The notes: generated by a model not told the origin, from the sequence alone. DNA of 64,000 nucleotides from Carallia brachiata (GCA_021464245.1 JADCRB010000046.1:3297214-3361213); one strand, 5' to 3'. Positions 45,568 through 58,334 are shown, numbered from the stretch's first letter. Translations and numbers: made by a program.

Positions 45568-45830
45568 GTTAAAAAAAACACAGAAAGATGAATAAAAAAG
45601 AAAATACAATACAAGAACATGTATCATGAAAATCAATATTGAACCTGCGTAGAAATTCTTCCTCTCGCTGCACCTCTGCAGGACTCGTGCCACTTTGACC
45701 CTTCCGCTTGCCGTTATTTTTGAAACTGAGAACGACATAGGAAAACACATCGCATTGCGGAAGAGGAAGAGAGACGAAAAGAGACGTCGGGTTTTCCTCG
45801 GAGAAGGAAATTTATATATAAAAAATAACC
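45568..45830 (-). other. Promoter/first-exon-like module on the minus strand, unidentified
   Basis: Read on the minus strand, TATATATAAATTTCC at about 45805-45819 is followed by a CT-rich leader and an ATG at 45750 that opens a 63-codon frame. In an overlapping frame, the segment EVQREEEFLRRFN at about 45655-45695 closely resembles IKAQREEKFLRRFKG encoded near 63380-63430 on the plus strand. The frame that carries the similarity has no ATG here. It looks like a decayed first exon of an unrecognised gene that recurs in this locus. Confidence 0.35.
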
Positions 45831-47439
45831 TTTTCTTTTCCTTCGACGATAAGTATCCACGGGAGAAAAAATATTTGTGTGTTAAATTTTAATATTTTAA
45901 TTGATATTTTAATTATAATTAAAATTAATAATTTTTAAATAAGATTAATAATTTTTAAAATAAAAATTAATAATTATTATTTTTATATTTTAAAAATTAT
46001 CAATTTTATTTCAAAATTATAAATTTTAATTTTAACCAAAATACTAAAATTTCAGTGCTTTTAAATAGAATTACACAACTGCCATTTTTCTTCCCTATTT
46101 AGGTTTTATGAGAATTTAAAACCTCTCACTATTAAATTTACATAAATAAGCTCAATGTTTTGAAAAAAAATACGCAAGGACAACCTGCCTCCGCTGTCTT
46201 AAAAAAAAAAAAAAAAAAAAATCTCTGTAGATTGCCTCGGAGCTGGGTCAAGCTTCGCATTATGCATTAATCTAGCCTACTGCCTGGATCGAACTGAACT
46301 ACGGACTTAATTATAATAATTGACGCATGGTCGGCCTAAATTCAAAGATTTTAGAGCAGGCTGTCCGGGTTTTTTAGGGTTCAAATTAATAAAAGCTACA
46401 AGAAAAGACTGAGTGTGAGGCTTACCTTACCATAGTTGTCTGGTTGATGATTTGGAATATTACGGTGCGCCTTAACCGGTCCGGACACAAAAAAGTTGAT
46501 GATGTGAAGTAAAGGCGCCATTTTGTGATTGATAGCCATAGGTGAAGATTGAAGAATGTGTGATTCTCAAAACCTGTCAAGTGAACAGCACCAACCCTGC
46601 CACCATGTGCGTTAAGTCCTGCGAGGGATGATCAGGAAACAGAAAAAAAAGAGTGAATCAGTGAACTATTGGGTTTATCACACTCAACATATAAAAGAAA
46701 TTGAACATAACTGTTAACTAAAAAAAAAAGGAAAAATCATATATGCTGAGTCATCGCCAAACTCTTTTTTTTTCTTTTCGACTCCTCCACCAAAAAACTA
46801 ATTCAAATCCAAAGAAGAAAAACCACCACAACAGCACTTAACCAGATATGATCAAACTGCTGGTTGCTGTGAAAAGAGTTTGCTAAGAATTCTGCTTGGA
46901 TAACACTTAACCAATCACCCCATTTGTTGGATCAGCAACACTTTGAACTGTCTCAATCCTCTTGCTTCTTGAATTCACAACTGGGAAATTTTGGTTAGTG
47001 CTGCCGTTGCAAAGAACTGGGGAAAGGAAAAGTAAATATGAGAAAACAAATAATAATGGCGACACTAAGAGGAAATAAAACAGAGAATGAGAAGAAAATA
47101 AATTTAGTTCATCTTGACAAACCCCATCACAAGATGTGGGAAGAGCTCAGTATAGTAGAGAATTCTTATCAGATTCCCCATTCCTGATCACATTCCCGCA
47201 AAAATTGGTCCAAAGCTTGAAGCTGCATCTCCAAAACTAAAGACACCATGAAAAAAAAAAAAAAAAGAACAGAACCCAATTACATCAACTAGTAAACTTC
47301 AAGCATTCATGGGCCAGCCTTGCAACAATATTCCTCTCCAGGTTTTTCCTTGTTTAACAAATAGTTCATACAAAGATTTTTTGTTTCAAAAAATTCATTT
47401 AGCATACAAAGTATCAGATTAAGGAAACAACGAAACAAA
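45831..47439. other. Spacer 3' of the MCM4 relic
   Basis: AT-rich to 46200, then less so. On the minus strand, about 47010-46910 could be a terminal exon: CTTTCCCCAG-like acceptor, NFPVVNSRSKRIETVQSVAD and a TAA after GVIG. I could not assign it to a family. A minus-strand stretch near 47345-47300 (NIVARLAHECL) may be a worn match to the MCM4 C-terminal helical region. Neither is firm. Confidence 0.3.
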
Positions 47440-48914
47440 CAAACTATAGTCATCCATTTTTGCTACTTCCTGGAAAATATTTTCTCCTCCCCCTCTCCAC
47501 ATAAGCTCGAGTCAACTCTTCTGCAGCTTCATCTCATAACTTACAGCAATTATGTCTACAAGCATAGCTAACATATGCATCTAATTTAGCAAGGTCGAAG
47601 GCATCTAGATCTGCACTTTGCAAATAAGCAAAATTGTTATGGACCAACATTGTTATGGAACCAACATGCTTGGCAAGATCCCTATCTCTGCCCATCAGCT
47701 TTATCAAGGATCAAGTATCAAGTCAAACCTAAGAAACCATAATGATCAGAGTTATTCCAGTAACAGCAGCCATCTATTATGTTATTTCGTGTATTGTCAT
47801 CATACCTCATCTAAGCAGTCTAGTCTAACCTATTATGGCTAAAATTAAGAAACCATAAAAGAAATTTCTACACACTTTTTCCTTGCTGCAAACTTTCATT
47901 CCTGCTAGACCAGAGCCATATAGTAATGTACAGAATTGTTCAAGCTGCAATTGCATGGCTAGCGATCATAACTTACCTTGATAACAAGGCAGGTGAAAGG
48001 TGTATGGATGTCAATCATAGGTAACTTAGGATTATACCGTGAACAAAAAGGGTTGGCAGAAACCAACAATGATGTCTAAGCATTAGGGGAACCAATAATG
48101 TCAGCCTATTCACAAGAAATAGCTTTATTGTCCCATCACCTGTGCAAGGATAAGCAACATTGAGCTCATTCAACAGATAATACAAGATAATGTGAGATAA
48201 TTATCCAGAGAACTTAATTTGCTTGTTAACAAGGAATGAATAATGCAGAATAAAAAACACATACTGCAGCAAAATTCTAAGGAAACGAGAATTTATCCAC
48301 CTATGTTATATAGTCCTTGCATTTATACATTTTCTCAAATTCATTGATGCTACAAATGCCTCTGTCACTTAGAAGAAGTGCTCCACTTTCCAGAACCTAC
48401 ATATATACATTTCCTCAAATTCATTGGTCAAATTCATGTCTCAGCCACGGAAGGATAAAAAACTTTTCTTACCGTTCCACCTGTTTTAAAATATTTGCTG
48501 CATAAGCTGTCAAGCCAAGAGCTGAGCTACTCTCCCAACGGTGCATATAGCAAAACGAGAGTGTTTGTGACGAAATGGAGCAGCCAAGTCTTGCTGATTC
48601 AGATTTTGATATCACCATGGAAGCTAGCACTAGATGGCAAATTCAAGGCATTCCCACCAAAGAGCTAAAATTTGGGCATCAAACAACCAACACTGTCACG
48701 TCATAAGATAATCAAAATATAACAAAATTCTATCAAAACTACTTAATGAATCACTGTGGTCAAACTTCTGCAATTAACTGCAAAGAAGTTCACTCTTCAT
48801 GTCATCCAGCTCCCAGATATTTGTACCAAAGATCCGGATACTCTATCTGCAGTTTCAAGCCAGCACAAGATGTAAGCAAAAAACAAAAAAAAGTTGTGAA
48901 AAACAATCACAAAC

Positions 48915-49022
48915 CAGAATCTCTTCGTTAATTCTGCATGAGCCGGTATCAACTTTAATGGGGTCTTCTGCCAGCATCCTTGACTTGTTCTTTTCCTGTG
49001 TATGGAGGATATCCATGTAAGT
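48915..49022 (-). pseudogene. Intact MCM4-like exon within relic unit 1
   Basis: 36 codons bounded by AG at 49024-49023 and GT at 48914-48913, without stop. TYMDILHT and SRMLAEDPIKVD match the plant MCM4 segment TYIDCLHI...RMSAEDPMDVD that follows the OB-fold. The same exon in unit 2 (52407-52301) has lost one base and gained a stop. It is the best single piece of evidence for MCM4 ancestry. Confidence 0.82.
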
Positions 49023-50214
49023 CTGCAATCAAAATGGGAAAAGGCCATTGTAATGGGTAAACTAAACTATTGGAGGCCCATAAGATAAAGCCTTAAAGCA
49101 GAAAAATTAGTCTTGTAGGTTTCGGCTTCTCATGAATCAAGTAATCAGCCTATATAAGCGTAAACCTCTAAAAAGTGAAAAAGAAAAAAAAAAAAGTGAA
49201 AATCCAACAGATTTCTCTTTCTAATTGTCACTAAGGCATGTCACAATATTAAATAAAATTACCAAAGAAAGCAGAGCATCTAAGATGAAAAAAAAAAAGT
49301 ATCTATGATGAGACCCAAGGCAGATTGAAGATATGTATATAAATTACAATGTAACCACTCTCTTGGACCCACGGTTTTATCTAAAGTACTGAGAATCAGT
49401 TGAAGCTATGGAACACTAACATCTTCAAGGATTTTTCATGAACCAGTAATTGGATTACCTCATCATCTTCAGGTGTGTCCAACTGTTTTTCAAGTGCCAG
49501 CCTTTGCAGTGCCATCTCATTCCTGTTTGGGTCCAGCCTCTCAATTTTGTAAACCCTGTTCTCTTCTTCACAACTCAAACACCTCCTTCCCACAAAAAAA
49601 AAAAAAAAAAGAAAACCCAAAAAGAACAGAGGAGTAATGTTAAAACATAGACAACAAGGAAAAAAACTTCACGTGCAAAAAATATGTAAGCATAGTCAAA
49701 CTTGCCTTCTGCAATGTCAACAAGGTTTAAACACAAGCCTTGAAATCCAGATCCTCAGCTAAAAACAGGCCCAAAAGAAAGGGAAAAAGGAGAGACAGAG
49801 AGGGGTATATCAGCATCAACATTATCCAAACTGAAGAGAGGAGAGTGAATGACCTATGAGCTATTTGCTTTTGTCAAAGAGAATAAAGTAATCACTCACC
49901 TGGGCTGGCAGATTGAAGATGCAAGTAATAATTAAGTAATCACCGACAACAGTTGAAGGCTACAGAAGTTACAACCACAAGAACTTCAAAGCATAAGTGT
50001 TCGGCTTCCAAGGTAACAGTATAATTTTCATGGCATTATTCCTTGCATAATCAGAAGACACTTTTCAAATCTAAACTTATATTTTCATCATAAATTATAA
50101 ATGGCTTCCACTGTTGCTTGAATGACAAACAAAACGAGATGTCTCCCCACACCACCATAGGACATTCTATCTATCCTCATGAAGATTTTCTGCACCTATA
50201 ATTGATGATCAAAC

Positions 50215-50426
50215 ATAAACTCTTAGAGACATCACAAATGCATGCCACAAGTGTCTGCATGACAAATATCAAATCATCAAATGGAGCTACTCCAGAATAA
50301 CTTAATTAAAAGGTCCATACATAAACTCTTAGAGACATCACAAACGCATGCCACAAGTGTCTGCATGACAAATATCAAAGCATCTAATGGAGCTACTCCA
50401 GAATAACTTAATTAAAAGGTCCATAC
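50215..50426. repeat. 106-bp tandem duplication
   Basis: ATAAACTCTTAGAGACATCA at 50215 recurs at 50321, and the following sequence up to GGTCCATAC repeats almost exactly. It lies in non-coding sequence of relic unit 1; unit 2 has a single version near 53500-53610. Confidence 0.9.
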
Positions 50427-51784
50427 TAAAATATATGATAACAAGCCTACCCATAAACCCATGCTCAGTAAGGCAAGGAAAATTCTGAACAAACTCATTC
50501 AGAAATTTTAAAACCTAATGAACAGGGTAATAAACATCATCATGCACTCATTATTCTTATCAGAGACGGAATTTTAGATCAAAAGACCAGCCTTACCTCC
50601 ATTTCCATGCCCCAATCATCGGAACCTTCAGATTGCACTGGCTGCTCTAAGATAATAGAGAACTGATCTGACCATTATTTAAGCATTTGTGACACCAAGG
50701 CAGCAGTTTCTGTCTGAACACAAACGAAGTGGCTAATCCAAAATAACAGCAGAATGAGCTTAATAGAACCAAACCACAAAATAAAAGAGAGACAAGGTAA
50801 GGTGCTGATCATATACGACAAGGTAAGGTGCTGATCATATACTACCTTACATGCACCACTCATGATCAAGCACAGTTGTGCATGAATAAATTGTTGAAGG
50901 GCCTTTGCACAGAGATCATTGTCACATGTCTGCCAAGAGGATCCCAGTGAAATAGGTAAAAGTAGAAATCGAAGAATACTTATTTTTGCATCAAAAACAA
51001 AAAAAAAAGAAAAGAAAAAGGCCTATCTAACAGGATTCAACATGACGTAAAGCCCACTAAACCACAAAGCATTTTCCAGCAGCATGGAGGTGAGAAGAAT
51101 TAAACAATAGCTAAGCTGAGGAGAATATAAATTTATGTGCAAGCATAAGCATAGGAACAAAAGCATATATGGAAATAAAATTAACACCAGAATGATTACA
51201 ACCCTGGATTTTGATCAAATTTGAAACCTGGGCTCCACGTAGCTGTAGTTGCAAACTCAAGATAAACCACTGAAGATTAAATTATAGTAAAATACTGAAC
51301 AATGGAGATATGGAATTACTAATATGAAAATCAGAATAGGAACAAGATCACCTTAATCCATTCAATTAACCTTCAAGAAAGCAAGATTAGCACTCACAGC
51401 ACCCATTTGGCTGAGACAAACAAAGCATGATTAGCATAATTTCACATGACAAGAGTTGGTAATGGAAGAAATCTACGTATCCAAACAAGATTTCCTTCAA
51501 GAAAGAAAGAATTTGGACAAACAAACAAAGGAAAAAAAATAGAAAGAAAGAAAAATAGAAAGAGAAGCCAAGATTGAAGAATAAGGCAACATTACTAATT
51601 AGTTACGTGAAAAGAATTGGAAACGGATAAGAATTAGTGGTTAACCATAACCTCTGTACCAGGGGGTTAACTATAACCTGTGTTCTCAGCCAATAGAAGA
51701 AGCCCACAGTAACTGTAAAGAAAAATGACAAAAGATTAGCAGAGGAATTGAAGATTCAAAAACTTTTCTTACTGTTTCACCATT

Positions 51785-54087
51785 TTAAGATATTTGCTAG
51801 ATAAGCTGTGAAGCCAAGAGCTAAGCTACTCTCCAACCGGTGCATATAGCATGAGGAAATTGTTTGCGTACAAAATGGAGCAACCAAGTCTTGCTGGTCT
51901 GGATTTCGATATGTCATCGTGGAAGATAGCACCAGATGGCAAATTCAAGGCATTCCAGCCAAAGAGCTAAAATTTGGTCATCAAAGAACCAGATTTGTCA
52001 CAGCATAAGATTAAAAAAAAAAATCACGAAATTTTATTGTATCTATTCAGTGAATCACTGTGTCAAACTTCTGCAATTACCTGGCAAAGAAATTCACTCT
52101 TCATGTCATCCAGCTCGCAGCTATTCTGTGCCAAAGATCTAGTTAGTCTGTCATAAATATCAGGTTTCCTTGACAGCACTTTAATTGTCCTTTGCAGCTT
52201 CAAGCCAGCATAAACAGTAAGCCAAAAAAAAAAAATGTTGTGAAAAACAATTACATACCAGTATATCTCTCTTTCTTTTTTAAAATTTTTGAGAAACTAC
52301 CAGCATATCTTCCTTAATTCTGCACAAACCAGTGTCAACTTCAATACGGTCTTTTGCAACATCCGTGGCTCGTTCATTTCCTATGTATGAACGATATCTA
52401 TGTAAGTCTGCATTCAAAATGGGAAAAGGCCATTGTAATGGGTAAACTAAGCTATTGGAGGCCCGTAAGATAAAACGAAAAAGCAGAAAAGTTAGTACTG
52501 TAGGTCTTGGCTTCTCATGAATCAAGAAATCAGCCTATATGAGAGTAAAACTCTAAAAAGTGAAAGTCCAACGGAACTCTATTTCTAATTGTCACTAAGG
52601 CATGTCCCAATATGAAACAAAATTCCCAAAGAAAGCAAAGCATCTAAGATGGGAAAAAAAGCATTTTTTGACCCAAACAAAAAAAAGAAATCTAAAATGG
52701 GACCCCAGGTAGATCGAAGATTTTATAATTACAATGTAACCACTCGCCTCGACCCACAGTTTTATCTAAAGCAACGAGAAGCAGTTGAAGATATAGAACA
52801 ATAACAGCTTCAAGGACTTTTAACGCACCAGTAATTACTTACCTCATTGTCTTTAGGAGGGTCCAACTGTTTTTCAAGTGCCAGCCTTTGCAGTGCCATC
52901 TGATTCCTGTTTGGCTTCAGCCTCCAAATTTTGTAAACCTCATTCTCTTCTTCACAACTCAAATACCCCCTTCACAAAAAAACACAAAAAGAACGGAGGA
53001 CTAATGTTAAAGCATAGACCACAACATTATACAGATCCCCAGCTAAAAACAGGCCAAAAAGAATGGGAGGGAGAGGGTGAGAGGGGTATGTTAGCATCAA
53101 CATTATACAAACTGACGAGATGAGAGTGAAAGATATATGAGCTATTTGCTTTTGTCAGAAAGAATAAAGTAATCACTCACCTGGGCTGGCAGATTGAAGA
53201 TACAAATACTAATTAAGTAATCACCCAAAACAGTTGAAGCTACAGAATTCACAACCACAAGAACTTCACGCTTAAGTAATTGGCTTCCAATGTAACAGTA
53301 TAATTTTTTTTGGCATTATTCTTGTATAATAAGAAAACCTTTTCAAATCTAAATTTATATTTTCATCATAATATATAAATGGTTTCCACTGTTACTTGAA
53401 TGACAAACAAATCTAGATGTCTTCCCACAATATCAGATGTTCTATCTATCCTCATGAAGATTTTCTGCACCTATAATTTATGATCAACTCAAAATAAACT
53501 CTAAGCAAAATCACAAATGTATGCCACAAGCATTCGCATGATGAATGTCAAATCATCAAAGAGTGCATCTCCAGAATAACTTAATTAAAAGGTCCATACT
53601 AGAATATGTGATGACAAGCTCACCCATAAACTCCTGCTCAGTAATGCAAGAAAAATTCTAAACAAATCATTTAGAAATTTTAAGACCTAATGAACAAGGT
53701 AATAAACATCAAAATGCACTCATTATTCTGATCCAAGACAGAATTTTAGATCAAAAGACCAGCCTCACCTCCATTTTCATTCTCCGATCATCATAATGAC
53801 CAACCTTGAGGTTGCACTGGCCTACTCTAAGATAATAGAGAACTGATCTGACCATGATTTAAGCGGTTATGACACCAAGGCAGCAGTTTCTATCTGAATA
53901 TAAACATGGTGGCTAATTCAAATTAGCAGCAGAATGAGCTTAATAGAACCATACCACAAAATAAAAGAGAGACAAGCTAAGGTGCTGATCACATGTACCT
54001 TCTATGCACCACTCACTCATGATCAAAGCACAGTTGTGCAGGAACAAATTTTTGAAGGGCTTTTACATATAGATCATTGTCACATGT
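51785..54087 (-). pseudogene. MCM4-derived relic, unit 2 (tandem copy)
   Basis: The same exon-like pieces as unit 1, with the same order and matching spacer sequence. 54087-54001: TCDNDLYVKALQKF, then stop. About 52960-52850: the recurrent NRNxxALQ-type piece. 52407-52301: TYID exon with an in-frame TAG and a 1-base deletion. 52195-52081: LSRKPDIYDRLTRSLA then ELDDMK, CQ and a GT donor, the clearest MCM helicase match in the window. 51975-51785: Walker A exon with FGWNALNLPSGAIFHDDI but no GDPGTSKS loop, ending near TGGTGAAACAGTAAG where the host exon ends. No promoter or first exon of its own is evident. Confidence 0.8.
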
Positions 54088-54639
54088 CTGCCAAGAAAAT
54101 CCCAATGACAAAAGGTAAAAAGTAGAAATAGAAGAACACTCAACTTTAGCATTAAAAAAAAAAAAAAAAACAAGACCTATCTATCAGAATTTCACATAAT
54201 GTAAAAAACAGTCAATCAAAAAGCATTCTCAAGCAGCATGGAGGTAAAAGAATTAAACAACAGCTAAGCTGGTATCCATGCAAATTTGTGTGCAAGCATA
54301 GGAACAAGGCATGTATGGAAATAAAAATTAACCCCAGAATAATTACAGCCCCGATTTTGATCAATTTTGCAAACCTGGGATCCACGTAGCTGTTGTTTTG
54401 AACTCAAGATAAAACCACTGCAGATTAAATTATAGTAAAATACTGAACAATAGAGAGGTATCAAATTACTAATATGAAAATCAGAATAGGAACAAAATCA
54501 CCTTAATCCATCGAATTAACCTTCAAGAAAGCCAGAAAAGAATTCATAGCCCCATCTGACTGAGACAAATAAAGTAGGATTAGCACAATTTCACACAACA
54601 AGAAAAGGTAAAGAAGTGGTTGAAGCATCTAACATAAAA

Positions 54640-55870
54640 AAACAAAAAAGTACCTAAAGGCAGATCGAAGATACGATGTAAATTACAATGTAACCAATCA
54701 CTTGGACCCGCAGTTCTATCTAAAGCACCTAGAAGTGGTCGAAGCCATAGAACAATAGTATCTACAAGGACTTTTCACTGCACCAGTAATTGACTTACCT
54801 CATAGCCTCCAGGTAGGTCCAACTGTAATTCAAATGGCAGGCTTTGCAATGTCATCTCATTCCTGTTAGGCCCCAGCCTCCCAATTTTGTAAACTCCATT
54901 CTCTTCATCACAACTCAAACACCCCCTTCCCAAAAAAACACAAAAGGAGCAGAGAACAAATGCTAGAACACAGACAACAAGGAAAAGGCTTCGCATGCAC
55001 AAAATATTCAAGCAAAGCCAAACTTGCCTTCTGTAATGTCAACAGGGTTTAAACACCACCCTTGTAATCCAGATCCTCAGCGAAAAAGGAGCCAAAAAGA
55101 AAGGGGAAGAGAGAGAGATCAGCATCAACATTATACAAACTGAATAGGGTGAGAATGAATGATATATGAGCTATATGCTTTCATCAAAAAAATAATAAAG
55201 CAATCATTCACATGAGCCCACAATTTTATGTGAAGAACCAAGAAACAAATGAAGCAACAGATTTAAAAACTACAAGAACTTTCACGCATGAGTAATGGGC
55301 TTACCTCAATGTCTTCAGGTGGGTCAACTGCTTTTGGAGTTTCAACGATTGCATTGCCATCTCCTTCCCTATTGGTTTTGCCTCTGGTTATTTTCTTTTA
55401 AAAGTAAATTTGAAAAATGATGATAAACTATAATGTGAAAGCAACAAAGGCAAAGGTAGAAAATAAATTATCTGTTAGGTTAAAGATCAATCTTTGCACC
55501 ATCGTAGTCAGAATCTCTCAGACGAATCAAGAAGCGAGGCCAGAATTCCAAAATTCACGCCTGCTGCTCTCTGTCTTCAAATCTTGCCACTATTGTCCCT
55601 GGCATATCCTCGTTTTTAATCCGGCAAGATTACTTTATGGTTACAGATGTCCTACGACAAGAAAATCAATAAAGAACAATCCCTAATCACACAGGAAAAA
55701 AAAAAAAAAAAACACAAGCTAGCAAACAGAAAGAAGAATGAAAAAGAAAACATGTACAATCAAATAAAAACGGAAGATAAAAAGAACTTTCCTTACTGTT
55801 CCACCAGTTTCGCCACATAAGCTAGCACGAGGAGATTGCTAAACTATAGCACCGAAATTTCGTTCTCAGT
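54640..55870 (-). pseudogene. MCM4-derived relic, unit 3 (partial)
   Basis: Two further copies of the recurrent exon-like piece occur at about 54910-54800 (NRNEMTLQSLPFELQLDLPG) and 55375-55308 (TNREGDGNAIVETPKAVDPP, then GT donor). About 55830-55790 reads AYVAKLVEQ before GTAAGG, a worn version of the end of the Walker A exon. Surrounding spacers match units 1 and 2 in part (for example 54650-54790 with 49290-49450). No long frame survives. Confidence 0.6.
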
Positions 55871-56298
55871 TCTGTGTCTTCAAAGCACTAACAGCTTAGC
55901 CACCATCTCATGGCGATGAGATGCCTGCCAACAGTGGCCGCTTCCAACGAGTTGGGATGCAGTTTCCATTACGGAAAGAGAAAAAGAAAACAGTAAAGAA
56001 TTATCAATAGACGGAAAAGAATTTCTATAAAGAATCATATAAAAGAAAACAAGTGAAAAGACACAAGAACGAAAGAAACGTCAACAAAATTCGAGGATTA
56101 CCGTTGCAATAACGATTATAGAAAAGGAAGAAAGAATATACTGTAAAAGAGAGCATCGCTTGAAGAAAGAAACTGGCCACGGAGGATATCAGAGAGAGAG
56201 AGAGAAAGAGAGAAGGCTGGAGAAGGGGGAGAGATGTAGAGGAAGTTGGACGGAAAATGGCAAGTTATTGATTTGATATGAGAGAGGCAGCAGGGGGT

Positions 56299-56311
56299 GT
56301 TTATATAGACG
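56299..56311 (-). promoter_or_regulatory. Recurrent promoter module (minus-strand copy)
   Basis: Minus-strand reading gives AACGTCTATATAAACA followed by CCCCCTGCTGCCTCTCTC, a CT-rich leader, and GTGGCCAGTTTCTTTCTTCA. The same order (AACGTCTATATAA, C-rich run, CTCTCTCTGAT, TGGCCAGT/TGGCGAGT) occurs on the plus strand near 61009 and 63150. Conservation of TATA plus leader suggests a once functional promoter, duplicated with the relics. Confidence 0.6.
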
Positions 56312-56819
56312 TTAAGTACTTTATTTTTAAAATAAAATAATATACAAATCTTCATTATGGGAGGATTACCTTAAAGAATACAGTTTTGTGACCGTTATAT
56401 ATTTGAAAATTGAAATGGAAAAAAAAAAAACTAAGTAATTAAAAGTATTGGCAGTCATCCACATTGTAATAGGATTAGTATAACTGTGGTCAATTATTTA
56501 ACATATAAAAAGAAAATAATAAAATAGAGTGAAAGAAAATATTCATATTTATGTGTTTTACATTATTGAATAGGGCTTGATTACATGTTCAGACAAATTT
56601 ATTGAAAAAAATTTTCATAATACAATTATATAAATTCACTATGTAACTACATTAATTATAATTGTAATGAAAAAAAGAAAAAATAATCAATACTTTATTT
56701 GTTACATAATGAATTCGTATAATTACAAAAAAAATTTAACTCATTATATTACGAAAATTTTTTCGATAACTTTTTATCGGGATGTATACTTTTTTTCCTA
56801 TTGAATAAGTGATTGGCTT

Positions 56820-57730
56820 ACCTCAATTTGATTTCGGTGTGTTAGCCTTTGCAGCATCATCTCCTTCCTTCCTGTTCGAGAAGGATATCAAATCATCAAA
56901 GTCAAATAGAGCAACTCAAGAATAACTTAATTAACCATATTAGAATATATGATGCAAGCAAATTATCAATGAACTCATGCTCAATAACACAAGGAAAATT
57001 CTGAACAAACTGATCTGGAAATGTTTTAACCTTATGAACTGATCTGACAATAATTTCACATAATGTGAAAACATCAGTCATACAGCATTCTCAATCAGCA
57101 TGGAATTGAGAAGAATTATTAAACAATAACCACGCTGAGGAGAAAGATAAATTTGTGCGTAAGCATTGGAACAAACCATGTATGGAAATAAAAATTAACC
57201 CCAGGGTAATTACAGCCCTAAAGTTTGATCAATTTTACAGTCCTGGACTCCAGATAAAACCCTGTAGATTAAATTATATAAAAATCCTGAACAATAAAGA
57301 GATATCGAATTATTAATATGTAAATCAGAATAGGAACAAGGTCCACCTTAATCTATTCAATTAACCTTCAAGAAAGCCAGAAAACACTCATAGCACCCAT
57401 CTAGGCGAGACAAACAGAATAGGATTAGTGTAATTTCACACAACAAAAATTGGTGATGGAAGACATCTACGTTTCCGAAAACAAATTTCCTTCAAGAACA
57501 ATAAAATTTGGGCAAACAAACAGAGGAAAAAAAGAAAGAAAGGAAGAAAAATAGGAAGAGAAGCCAAGATCGAACAATAAAGCAACATTAGTAAATAATT
57601 ATGCAAAGAGAATTGGAAACGGACAAGAAATAGTGGTTAACTACTAAAATCTCTGTTCTCAGCCCGTAGGAGAAGCTCGCATTTACTGTCAAGAAAAATG
57701 ACAAGATGTTAGCAGAGGAATTGAAGATTC
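56820..57730 (-). pseudogene. MCM4-cluster relic, unit 4 (fragment)
   Basis: About 56880-56825 carries another copy of the recurrent exon-like piece (RKEGDDAAKANTPKSNE before a GT donor). 57070-57730 matches spacer of units 1 and 2 (51080-51740 and 54230-54620). No MCM motif is readable here; assignment is by shared spacer and order. Confidence 0.45.
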
Positions 57731-58032
57731 AGAAAAGAAAGAAATAGGTAGAAAATAGAAAGATTATGCCGTTGTCAAAATCCGCGTGATGGCCCTCCTG
57801 ATCTGCGTGCTCGATGAACTGAAAAGCCTCACTTCCATTGCCGAACTCCACGGCATTCCATTGCCGCCATTCCATCGCCGGAGTCCATGCCGTTGGCGGC
57901 CAATTTAGAGTCACAAAGAAGACCGTTTTCTTGGAAGGGAGAAAACATCTTTGCAGATGAAGACAGAGGAAAAAGAGACGTTGGGATGGGTTTGTGAGGT
58001 GAAGAACAAGTACATCTATAGGCAGAGGGCAT
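57729..58032 (-). pseudogene. Unidentified first-exon-like ORF at the edge of the minus cluster
   Basis: Two overlapping minus-strand frames (58032-57829 and 57914-57729) read through a GC-richer stretch. The first begins MPSAYRCTCSSPHKPIPTS and contains LAANGMDSGDGMA. That piece resembles LAAIDMDSETTPKIAK encoded at about 61203-61250 on the plus strand. I do not recognise the family. It may be the first exon of the gene whose promoter module recurs in the locus. Confidence 0.3.
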
Positions 58033-58334
58033 TTGTAAATTTACATAGATGTCCTTTTCCTCTTCTCGTGTGGATTCACGAATTTACATTGGATTGACAT
58101 TTTCCCTTCCTCAAGTCACAGGGACGTGTTAATTTATCACATAGATTTGTTAATTTATAACAATGACCTTTTCCTTGTCTCATGCGGTTTTCTGTTTCCT
58201 CACTTTTGAAAATCCAGCGGATCCACAGGCGAATCTTTATTTTAGGTCTTTTTCTATTTTTTATTTACTAAACATGTTTAAAAGTGGGCTTAATTGGAAA
58301 AAAAAGAAAAAAATCCTTCAATCATTTAACCGAA

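Larger units (their letters stand above)
47440..50929 (-). pseudogene. MCM4-derived relic, unit 1 (nearly full exon series)
   Basis: Minus-strand exon-like pieces follow the order of plant MCM4, the replicative helicase subunit. 50929-50851 resembles the DYDxDLYxKMVRYPLEVLAIFD segment (TCDNDLCAKALQQF). 49022-48915 is an intact GT-AG-bounded 36-codon exon (TYMDILHTQEKNKSRMLAED). About 48860-48780 is the LSxxPDIYxRLxRSLA exon, damaged. 48665-48485 is the Walker A exon (FGGNALNLPSSASFHGDIKI, then stop; the GDPGTSKS motif is lost). 48110-47985 is the sensor-1 part (AxIIASLNARTS, then NP-SRYNP with an indel). 47735-47665 is SRFDLI...LDKAD and LAKH, frameshifted. 47605-47440 has DAYVSYACRH, an in-frame stop, DEAAEELTRAYVE and FPGSS. 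Stops, indels and loss of the ATP-binding loop show it is dead. Confidence 0.8.

Noticed and set aside
46910..47010. Candidate terminal exon of a living gene spanning the minus cluster
   Set aside because: Only one short open segment with a plausible acceptor; the upstream exon series is full of stops and frameshifts, so a functional gene is not supported.
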